From: Lineus longissimus
Taxonomy: Eukaryota; Nemertea; Pilidiophora; Heteronemertea; Lineidae
Assembly: GCF_910592395.1 (NCBI RefSeq)
Contig: NC_088315.1
Span: forward strand, 5,954,501-6,018,500
Length of the DNA: 64,000 nucleotides
Direction of reading: 5' to 3'
Of this stretch, positions 24,001-36,000 are shown piece after piece; within the stretch, counting starts at the first letter, position 1; each line of letters starts with the position of its first letter. The notes beneath the pieces were generated by a model, which did not search any database, was not told where the DNA came from, and saw only the letters and a program-made list of their open reading frames with translations. The position numbers and the translations under genes are program-made.

Positions 24001-27000
24001 CACTGTCAAAACTCAATGCTTTGGCTGCACTCAGTGCCTGCGCACGAACTGGTGTGGCCTTGGTGACGGTGAAAGTGTTGACTGATGTTACACTTGTGAG
24101 ACGAATCGCATTTCTGACGTTTCTGTTGTCCATGATACCATTATTGGTATCGTCAAAAGGATCCGGAGTAGCATAGCTTGGATTCATCGAAGTTTCCTTG
24201 CTGGTATAGGCAAGCCCTGCATCATTGGAACTATTGGTTCCATAACTGGAATGCATGTAAGTCAGCTTGCAATCCGGTTTAACAGAGCAAATCCTTGTAG
24301 TGTCACCAGATTTTGCAGTGGTGTAACTGCTACTGGAACTGGTGTAAAGCGAGTTCTTGGCTACTGATCCATGGCTGGTTGGTTCAGATGTAGTATCATT
24401 AGTTTCTATCAGATAGTTAATCGATTTGGCAATCGATTCCGCATAGTTTCCCAGACTTTTATACAAAGGTGCTGGTTCGATGTGAGTCGTTTTAGAGATG
24501 TCCATGTCGTCAATACACCCAATACCATGGTACGAGTCCTTCCTTTGCTTAAGGGTAACAGAGCCTGACATAGTTTCTATCCTCTGTGTAACTTGACCTG
24601 TACCTTTACTGGGTGGAGATGAGTTTGCAGAAGCAGCCTCAGAAATTGTTCCCTGATGCTGATCAGAGGTAACTATCACTGTGTTTCCAGAATAAGCTGG
24701 TCCTGTCTGTGGAGTTTGGGATGAAGTCCTACCCCTTGGTCTGCATTTAGTTGTCCTCGACCATGAGTCGATAGCGAGTTCCTCTTGCTCTCCTGTCTTT
24801 TTTCCACAAGTTACAGCCGCCTTTTTTTGTGTGATACTGCCCGCTGAAGAAGCATGACATCTACTTTCACTTTTTTGCTGTGTCAGCGGGCAAGACACAA
24901 TAGTTTCATCTCTCATCTCGTTATCAACAGTCTGAGTTTCAATTGACGTCATCTTAGTAGTTTCATGACTACTCGAGGTCCCAGTTGTATATGACGTCGT
25001 TGTGGTTGTACTTTGAGTGATAGTGACTTTACTCTTCTGCATACTCGAAATATTTCCATTATTTCGATCATCGTTTCCTGATATATTGTTCACATCAGAA
25101 TCAGTAGTATTGAGCATCGTTCCAGGTGTGGCGTACTGAAAACCCGACTGGCCTCCAGGCGGTTGGGATGTCGTACCCCCTATCCCGGTTCGATGGATGG
25201 CATTCTCCATACATGTTGTCAATGAGGCTATGGTAGCATTACTGTTGTACCCCATCGGGCCCTCGCGATGCTGATGAGATGACGTAAGGCGACTATACCC
25301 CGTTTCACCTTTTGCCTCTGACGAGTGTGTTAGAGGGAGGCCAGGGCTAGCATACCCCTGGGGCCCAGACGTAGTTATGGAACTCCCTTTGGGGTCCCCA
25401 TATGCTTGTGGCTGACGGGCATGAGCTGATGCAGCTACACCTTTGCCGTGATCAAACTGATGAGCCAGATAACCTGCAGATTGCATAGTATTTATATTTG
25501 ATCGATTTTTCATTGTTGTGCTTCCAATGTTATGTGCTTCTTGGCCATAAATCATATTGACCTGCGATCTGATATCGGAAGTAGCTCTTGTTGGTCGTGG
25601 AGAGGCTGTCCCGGGTATATTAGGCAGAACTCTCCCAGATCCTGGCCTGGGCGACTGGCGCCCAGGAGATGATCCGCAAACAGCAGTATTGACTTTCAGT
25701 GAGTGAGAACCCGGCCGTATTCCACTGGTCGATATATGGCCCCCGAGTTGCGGAGGCATCTCATTGTGGACCGTCTGAAGGGGATATATAGGGTTTCCTT
25801 GAATCCCAGTTGTAGAACCTTTGGTATTGAATTTCATTGTGTTTTCGACGACGGTTAAAGGTCCACCTGTCTTCTGCGATAGCTTGCTGTTTTGGGAGTC
25901 GTAAACCCTTTGAATTATTTGTTCATTTCCTCCAACTACTCCTGGGCGAGATTGTGATTGAAACTGAGTTTGCACGAGTGTACTGGATGGGTACGACGTG
26001 GTCGCTTGGTTTGGTCTAGTCCCTTGAGTTCCTAAAGCCTGATTTTGCATACTCATAGTAGTATCTGAACCTCTCGGATACCCTTCCAGTGTTCCGCCTA
26101 ATTTGGAACGTGTTGGGCCATGAATATGTTTGTTACTTCCAGCTTGCTGAGTGTTGTCGATTACAAACGGCGCAATCGTCATCTCCGTTAAGCCAGTTTG
26201 CTGCGAAGTCATTCCTCCAACATGAGACTGAATGCCAGCGTTTGACTGATTCCCAAATCCAAAGGTGAAACCTGGCGCTTCGTTTCCTAAGATATGAGTT
26301 TGCATCCTGTTATAATCAGATGATTGCGTAGTGAATGTTTCTGCACTGGGCCTAATTGATCTGTTGCCCGGCGTAGTAGTTCTTGTCCCCGTTCCATAGT
26401 GTTGGCCGCCTGATGACAGATGTTTTGCTGTTGTTTTTGAAGACCCTGTACATATAACTGGACGGGGAGAATCATCCAGTAAAGACGGAGGCATCCTTCC
26501 CTCTCTCAACACTGTTGACTCACTGCTAAGTTTTTTCATAGCACCCAACAGCTCTGGTGGAACTGAACCTGGTCTCTGGACGACTGGGTGGCTAGTCGGA
26601 GTCATTGGTTCTTCTACCATGGAATGTGGCCTCGATCTTCGTCCAGCTGATGCTGATTTTGCAGGCTCAATGCCTAAGTTTCGGTTTTCTTCTAGATAAG
26701 GCGTTGGCGTAGGTACACGATCGGGCTTCATCATTTGGTTATTCCCGAAACATCCATCCATCAAACTTTGGATCCTGCCAGGATCTAAAATCGAATGCCC
26801 TGGTCGTATCTGCTGGGACCCACTAGGAAGGGAAGGTAACTGTCTCCCAGAACTTTGAGGTCTGCTGCTCTGGCTAACTCCTACAACTCCATAAGTTTCA
26901 TTGCCATAGCTCTCAGCAGATGCCTGCCTCCTATTTAGACTTGTCCTTTGCGAAGTACCATACTCTGAGCTCTCAGATGTGGTTCTGCTCCTTCTCAAAT

Positions 27001-30000
27001 TCGACCTGCTTGGACGCTCCGTCGCTGTTGAATCAAAACGCTCTAAATTTGCCTGTAAACTTGTGTCTCCATAACTCGACTTCGGTTTTACTAGACCTAA
27101 CACAGCAGCGTGCTCAATATTTGGTGTGATGCGACTTTCTTCTATTCCTGTAATCGGTGATGCAGTCAGTGATCTATGACCGGCCTTGCGATGACTGGAC
27201 CTCTCCACTCTTCTAAATGCAGAACACTCTGCGGCTGATTCCGAATTTGACCTATAGTAAGGCGGCCTCTTATCGTACATGCTTTCTGGGCGGACTATAT
27301 CAGCTTGGAAATGCGAGTGGGACATACCATAGTCACCGCCTTGATCCAGAGACAATGACTTAAAATGTGACTTCTCAGAGTAGGCGAGGGTCGTCCCGTA
27401 TCCACTGGAGTTACGGTTGGTACCTTCATGCTGATCACGTGAGCTTCTTGTCCCATGTCTCTTATTTTGGCTGACGTAAGTGTCATCTCTGAAATTCGCA
27501 GCAGTGTCTTCATACTGATGTCTACCATGATTAATATTTGGAGACTCGCAACGATTGCTGAGCCTGCCTGAGCGACCAGCCTTAGCCAAAGTAAATAACT
27601 CGGTGTTACTTCCAAATCGAATAGCGTGTGGATTCGGTCTTTCCCTAGACTCATCAGTAACATTTTCCACCCTCGAGACGCTGCTGTCCCGAGTCCCCCT
27701 GTGACCTAAATCAGCTCGGTTTCCTCGCCCTCTTCCAGACTGATCAATTGGTTCTGGACTGTACCTCAACGATTCCTCTACTAATTCGTCATAACGCGAC
27801 CTGGAACCATACCCTCTTGGTGGTTCGCTTAGGTCCCTACGACCCGTCCTCGGGTTATAAACTCCGGATTGGCCGATCATATCTCTACGACTTGTCCTCT
27901 GACTATGATAGTCCGGTTCAGTGACATCTCTTCGCTCTCCTCTAGGACTATAACCCCCGGACTGATCAGTAATCTCCCTTCGACCAGTCCGTGGGCTGTA
28001 ACTGTCCGACGGTTCAATGTTAAATCTACGACCAACCGAAGGACTATAACCACCTTGTTCACTCAAATCCCTCTGACCAGACCTGTTACTATATCTATCC
28101 TCTGATGACCCCCTCTGCCCTGTCATCGGGCTGAAACGTCCATCTGCCCTTCCTCTCGGACTGTAGCTACCAACTACTTCGGATCCACTCTTATGATTTG
28201 GCTGAGGACTAAATCTTCCGCTTCTATCGACATCATATCTCTGATTGTAACTGGCGGACTGCTCAGACAAGCTCCTTTGCAGTGGTACAGCTCTTTGGTT
28301 TCTCCCCATAAAATCATCTGCTGCGCTCATTTGGCGTTGATTTTGATTATGACTCCCAGTATTACTATTTATTTTTAGTATACCCCCTCGTTCCTGATCT
28401 TGACCAAGTATGTATGTGTCATCTATCGTACGATTCTGGCTGACTTTACTACTAATCCCGTATTGGTCCATTCTCTGTTGATTATAGCCATAACTATCCG
28501 ATGCATTTCTCTGGCCTGACATAGCTCCTTGGCCTGACTGATTTTCCATACTTCCTTGGCCTTGGCTCCCAAAGGTCCCAGACATATCTTTCATACTCCC
28601 CTGCCTTGGAACGGAACTACGACTACCAGGCTGTCCTGTTGCATTGCTCGGTCCTGACATAGAACCATATCCAGCTTGGCTAATTCCCATAGGACCACTC
28701 AGCGGAAGATCATTCCTCTGGCCTGGGATCGAGCTGTACTGACCAGTAATTGTACCAGAGCTACACTGTGCTGGCCTGCCAGGCACATTCCCAAGACCAG
28801 GATTTGAGTTATGGGCACCAGACTGCTCTTGATAATTACTGGGCTGATCTGTGACTCCTTTCTGATTCATCAACGTTCCAAATCCTCCAGAATAGTTCAT
28901 TTCAGTTTTGTTACCTTGATTATAACTACCAGAATGACAAACTTCAGTCCGCTGGCCCTGCGCAGTGACAGAAGCATAGTTTTTAGACTGCTGCTGTTTT
29001 ACACCCCTATATCCGGACATTGATCCACCAATTGAACTCTGACCCCTTAGCTGGTCAGGCATTTGCCCATAGCTTGGGTTTTGGCCAACCACGCCTACCT
29101 GACCCGAACTACTATATCCTGAAGTATCACTAAAGCCCCTTGTTAAAGGTGGTTGTCGATCTGCAACCCTACTCTGATCTGGTCCATAGCCTAAAGGCTG
29201 CCTCAACGTGTCGCTACTTGGTGGATTGATATTCCTCTGCCCAGTGGAGGGACTATACGTTCCAGACTGGTCAACACCGGCCCTTGGACCAGCCTCTGGC
29301 CTGTAGGCCCTATACCGATCTCCTACATTGCCTTGGCCTTGGGTTGGGGTATTTCGAGATTGGTCCGACAACTCTCTTTGTGCAGTTCTTGAGCTGTTTC
29401 CACCCTTTTCGCTTACTGCACCCCTTTGATCCCGAGAAAGACTGGACGTCTCCACTGCGCCTCTCTGCCCTTGCTCAGCCTGTCTCGGCTTTTGACTTTG
29501 AGTCCCAGACTGCTCCGTTCCCTGTGACCTGTATATTTTTTGCACCATCCCGCCCGGACCCCCTGGTCCTTCATTCGAATAAAACATAATTGGATCTGTG
29601 CTGTCCTTGAGCGAGAGACTGTGACTTGTTCTTAGATTGCCTCTTCTACTACTCCGGCTGTAGCCTGATTGGTCTGGCCTATAGTTGGTTCTATATTCAG
29701 ATTGGATCCTCCTCCTCTCCTGACTATGACCTATTTCATCTCTCCTCCTATCGTCTCTATGATTCTGTTGGTCCTTCCTATAGTTAGTACTATCCTGACT
29801 GTAACTAGTTTGATCTCTAATACTATCCTGAATAGACTGATCTTGTCTTGACCTACGATGACTATTTTTAGACTGATCTGGCCAACTATTCTCACTAGTT
29901 CCTACGGTATTCTTTCTACTATCCTGATTATATCCCAAGGTACTATCCCTCCTTTTATCCTGACTAAATCGCGAGGTACCCCTCCTACTATCCTGAGTAT

Positions 30001-33000
30001 ATCGCAATGTATCCCCTCTCCTACCCTGAGTATAACCTGAGGTATACTTCCTACTATCTTGACTATATCCTGCTGTATCCCTCCTACTACCCTGGTTATA
30101 TTCCGAGATATTCTTTCTGGTATCCTGACTATATCCTCCTGATGTATCCCTCCTACTATCCTGGTTATATCCTGAGGTATCCCGCTGACTACCGTGACTG
30201 TATCCAATATTGTCACTCCCACTGTCCTGACCTAAACTATCACTGTACTTTCCTGATCTATCCGATTCAGAATAAAATCCTTCGTCACCCTCAAGCCGTG
30301 TCCTGTGTCTCCGATTCCAATTGTCTTCTGTATTATTTGATGAACTTCTGTTACTTGTAATACAGTGGCATTCCGCCAAGGTTTCTCGAGTGTATTGCCT
30401 GTGTAATTTCTGATGACTGTTGCTTGTATCATGATCCTTACACCCTGAACATTGGACGTAACTACCAAACATAATGTGATGAAATCAAAAAGTAATTAAT
30501 TTCTAAAGGCACAATTTGTAGCACCATATTGGAAATGTATCTAAGTTTTAAAAAAGGTCCAGAAAATGATTACTAAAGACTACTAAAAGTTAAATAATAG
30601 TATATCACATCCTTTGACTTGCATAGTAGTGTGAACCATTTCAGTCATTAAATCTGAACGTGCATAAAGAAAACTACTATCTTATATCACAACACCAAAT
30701 TCATAGGATGTTATCAGCATCAAACTTTCTAATACGACATCAAAACTTGAATAATCCATTTAAATATACTCCATGCAGCCACGTAAAGTACATGAAAACC
30801 GCAGCCACAATATCATGAACATCACGCAATATCAAACACTTGAATTCCTGTTTGTAGTGAACTATTTGCCAGAAAACTGTACTGTAATCCAATTAATTAT
30901 TTATGTTTATCGTTTTATGTTGCAATTCTCATCTGTCATACAAAGTGTATCCAACGCGAATGAATAAGCCATATCCGAATTTATTTCATAATCCAATTGA
31001 CGTTTTGGCGTTTATGCTACCGACAGGCATACCACATATCACAATCCTTCAACGTTGTTTCGCGCTTGTCTTTAACGTTGTTCATGTAACTAAATTATTG
31101 TGCTCACACTGTTCGCTACTTGTAACGATCAAAGCGGAAATTAATGTTTTACAGAGTGACTTCCCATCTACAACATCGATCGATTGTTTTAGCTGGATGT
31201 CCCCCGGGAATGTCCTAAATATATGTCGTACACATTTGATATCCTGTAAACTAGATGGCTGTTTCAAAGATGTAGATGTCCTAACGTGATGACAAGACAC
31301 GATTCTCTTAACATCTACAGCTGTCCTTATGTGATGGATTCTTTTTCCTAGTTCACAAAATATTTTCAGTTCCTAGCGAGCAATGCACCTATGTTTGAAC
31401 ATTCCATGAGACGTGAAAACAAAATACACCACAACATCAGATTTGTTAAGTACACTTCTAGCAAGATATACTACTACGTTAGAAAAGAAACTGCTGCACA
31501 TTCATGCAAATGTTTTCTTTTTCTGAAGAAAATCCGAGGTACTCCATTGCTTCAAAGAAAAGCAAGTCAAACAGTTGTGCCAGCGTTGATCCATTACTAT
31601 CCAATGAAAACAGGGAAAATCTTTGTGCTCTCTACAACGTCGGCATATAATTTGCAGTTAAATTTGGTGCTTTGTCTGGTAAACTCTATAAGATGCGTCC
31701 ATAACAAATTCTTTCAGAAGTCATCCAGTCCTCGTTCGCACGGATCTGCCGAAAATTCATAGACTGTATAACATTGTGCGTTGAAAATGAAATTAATCCC
31801 AATGGTCGCATTCGCAGACAGAATAAATCCAGGTTTGTTGGTGTACGGTAATGTTAGCTGGTCGCTCCCCATGTAAGAGGCTATCCCTGAATTAAACTGC
31901 TATCGAAGATGATTACTTCCACAATAATGATTGGAATCTTTCCAAAGAGGTGATGTCATCTATGGGATAGTGTCCTTATTTGCATAGTTGTCAATACACA
32001 TTTTTATAGTCTAAATCATTCGCTCCAGTCACTAAAACATCCAAATAAACATGTCGTTACACTACGTATGAAACTAAACGATATGCAACATGCACGGCCT
32101 AAAATCGGCAAATCCTCGATACAGAGTGCATCACAACATTCATGTATAGCTTCGCTGAGTGTTGGCAGTCATCCACGCAGTTAGCCACGACGGCTAAAGC
32201 AATTCCTACTTGTCTCTAAGTTAGAATAAATATCCGACAACAGCCAACGGAAACCTATACACACAGCAGTGGGATAACTAGCACCACAGGCGTTTAATTT
32301 ATCAGACCATGCCAAATATCCATTTGGTTTAAACTGATGGTGTTGCTGTTTTTCGAAGAGCTCTCATGAAACCACTCCGTTTCACTTTCGTAAAGGTCAC
32401 ATTATTTCACCGTCGAAATGTTATCAGAGCACCAACAGGATGTCGCTATGCCAACTCGATGTCAAACAGTCTGAGCCTTCGTCGTTTCGTTAAAGATTTT
32501 GCGAGATCGTGCCCCAGTAAGCGAGCTAGTCCGTCCATAGAATGATCGTATATTTGGCACGACTGCAGCCTCACGACACCAGTAAGAATGATTGTGCTAA
32601 GTAGTCCTCCTTCGTGCTTATCTCCTAGTTGACAGATGACTGAGAAGCTGAGATGGCAGCTTCTTATGGCGCACAGACGCTTCAGTTTCTTTGTATGGAT
32701 GTTGTGCCTGTCACTAGGCGGGCCATCAGTCATTCCAGTGCAAAAACGCCTAACCGAAAAAGTGCTGGTCTCTATAGCGGAATTGGCACTAAGCTACACT
32801 AACATGATGGGCCACGCCAGAATAATGCAAAGCTCCGCCAGTCAGCAGTTTTCCGCACACGGTACCGTATTCCCTTGTGGAGAAAAACATCGACTTTCCG
32901 CCCAGAGTGACTACATGATATTTCACGCATGCCAATTCCATGATAATAAACATGAAAACTTCATCAAAATGTTGCGCGGTGGATCAATTCCTGTACACGT

Positions 33001-36000
33001 TTGGAGGGAAATCAACATCACTTCCAGTACATGATATTTGCATGTCTCGACTAGCCTTATGCGTAAAGCAAGATAGCTCCGCGGGTCTCGGCGGTTTTCA
33101 ATCGAAACGAAGCGCGGAGAAGACTCGTTGCTATTTGACTAGATATTGATGTACGACCGGCTATTCGTCAGACCAGAGCGAACATGATATACTTCGAGGG
33201 CATGCTGTTAGAATGTCCGTTTCTGTATTTTCTGGCGGTTTTGATTGACTCTTTCTCAGCCCCTTTTTGGAAAAAAATAGATGACGAATGCCAAACAATC
33301 AAGAATAGATCGGGACCAGGCAACCTCATCTAATACTTGGTGTGATATCATCACGCCATAGTAATTGTTAATTTTCTGAACGTTTCTTTAACGCAATGCT
33401 ATTTGATCATAGGCACTAGAATTTGCTCCAAGCAGTGAGTAAAAATAACTTTGCCAAAGACAAAAACAGACATCAATCAGCATTCAAAGGCATCCTCTAT
33501 CTACTGGCAGTGCGTGATGGTAGTCCAGGTTGTAATTCACAACATGGCTTCAATCATCCGACCAGTACGCCAACGAGTTCGATATAATTACTTGCCGGTC
33601 TTTGAAAAACGATTACACGAGCTCAGAGGATGCCGCGCTGAATGCCAAAGGTCCGGGACATCTAACAAGCCACCAACATGTTTCCTCGCACTATGTTTAG
33701 GGCATACTTAAATATTTCCCGATGGATGGTCGCGTAGTCAATGGAAGCTCCTGATCAGATTAAAAAACAGCTCTTTTATCTTTGCCCTTTTGTGGATGCT
33801 CTTAGTTATTAAACAACCAATTCCCTTGACGAACAAGAAATTGATTCTGTAGCCGATACGGCCAAAGAGCGAACGTTTGCTGATGTAATATCAAACAAGA
33901 GTGACACGGCGGGCGGCATTGCTTCAGCTGCGGAATTCACGCTATTCAGCTTGCAAGTTCCCTCGGCCCATCTATCGATTTTATAAAACATTGCTGTGCA
34001 AGCCGTATATATAAATACTAGTGTACGATTTTGTAAGTTTTTCTGCCTGTTTGGGCAAGTCCATGCAAAGATGTGCCTTTACACAAGAATTTTCCTCCTC
34101 TGACAAGGGGGATTTCTTTTTTGCATCGCTTTCTCCAACGCCTTATTGCGCGTCACTGAACAAATCCCAGGATGCGTGTAACGATGAAAATTGTCTGCAT
34201 TTATCTTAATGGATGCCACGCAGGGACTTATTGGATCACTCTATCAAGGTGCCAACATTCTATCCCATATCCAAGAAGAGGCAATTTTTGCTTGTAGTCA
34301 TTTTTGCTTGTAGTTTTTAATCTAAAAACCTGTCATCGCAAAATACATTATGCATGCTCTGAATTGATAAAGTATATCAAGTGTGAGTAACATAATATAT
34401 GACATTGTAACTTGTCATGTTTTATTCAAAGCCGTCTAGAAACGGAGGGGACGACGGGATCTGGGAGGTGAAGGTCAAAGACTGCCACCAGGTGGTAGCA
34501 TTCGAAAGCTGTCTTACCTCTGACTTGTTTCGCTTGTGATTTGATCTCGTCGCATCGAGAGCCGCCCGTAAGTCATCATTTGTGTCGTGGAGCCTTTTGT
34601 TCGCATCGCTGAAGAGGCAAGACGAGAACATTATAACGCCACGTAGAAAGAAAAACAAGCAACATTTCGACTTGTTATGCCAGGCTTTTTCCACATTGGT
34701 TTCTATGGAATACATACATGTATAATTTTGACGAGCACAAATGTATTTGAAAATAGGTACTGTACATGTATATATGTAATCGTCTAAAAAACGTATACAT
34801 GTACGCATAAAGATAATTTGTTTCAACACCAACAAATCCATTTATTCGTCTAAAACAGTCACCCCGCCGAATTTCTTTCAATACCAATCTGCCAAAAAAT
34901 ACAGTATAGATATGAATGGTGTTGGGAATTGCATTCAAAAGAAGCACCCGTGGTTCAAGCAGTGGGTTACACAGTGAAAAAAAGCAAAACCCAATACCAT
35001 TCCTTTCATTACAAAACACCTTGGTAATTCACATAGAAAGATCCAAACGCAAAGATGATAAAACTGAAAAGAAATATGGGAAAAGGAGCGTTGAAACGTT
35101 CGTCTCCCTTTCAAGAAAAGATAGTGTTAACTATCCAGGATTCAACATCGTGTCAAATTTTAGACAGGCATTCACCCATTCATGCATTTCATTGTTTGGA
35201 TTTTACCTGTTGTAAGCAAAGTAGCTTTGATTGTATGTCCTGAAGCAGACCAAATCAAAATCATTTCGAGGTAATAACAAAAGCAGCTTTGCCGCTGCGT
35301 TTAAATTTCACGTATCTGACTATCTGTCCTTCTTCCTGGGTAAACTGCATCCAATACATGACGCAGGTGGTCTTAACAAGTAAACACGTCTCAATGCGGT
35401 TGCCAGATAACATCACGCTACTTTTCAAAGAGAATCTCTTATGAGCTGTTTCCTTTGTAGTAACGGAAAAACTACAGATGAGAAAACTATGAGGCTTGGG
35501 CTCTACAAATTATGGCTACCACACGTCTAAGGTATTAATGTGTTGGCAACTCCATGTATCAATGTTGGTGGAATGTTAGAACATGTTTAAAGACACCTCT
35601 ATTGCAGGTAAGTCGAGTCGTGGCCAAAATTGGTTGCAACGTTGAAATTGACTCACATCGTAAAGACAAAACACAAATAATAACTGGATGTTTATGTACT
35701 GCCATGGATCCAAAACTACATGTGAGGTTCGTGATATTGCCCAAAGGAAGAATGTCATCAAGGGTTAGCGAGGACGATGCGGTGGAATTAAAAAAATCAC
35801 AACTTACTGTAATAAATGCAGCTGTCTTGTGAGATTGTCTTGCTCCTTCATGTATTCTAATAACGTGTCCTTCTCGCTGAAAGTTCGAGGGGAAGCTATG
35901 GTCAGGATAGGCGTATACAGAAAGCCAAGCGGAGAGGGAGTTGGAATCCTAGTCGCAATGTACAAATACTGATCAGCTTTGGAACTTTTAGAAACCGATG

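Noticed and set aside
29902-30360. Open frames of 106-117 codons on both strands in the repeat field
   Set aside because: They are shadows of the 12-residue repeat of the giant exon in other frames.
32446-32733. 95-codon minus frame as the missing exon before the giant exon
   Set aside because: I could not find flanking splice sites giving a phase 0 to 2 link, and it does not resemble RASEF.
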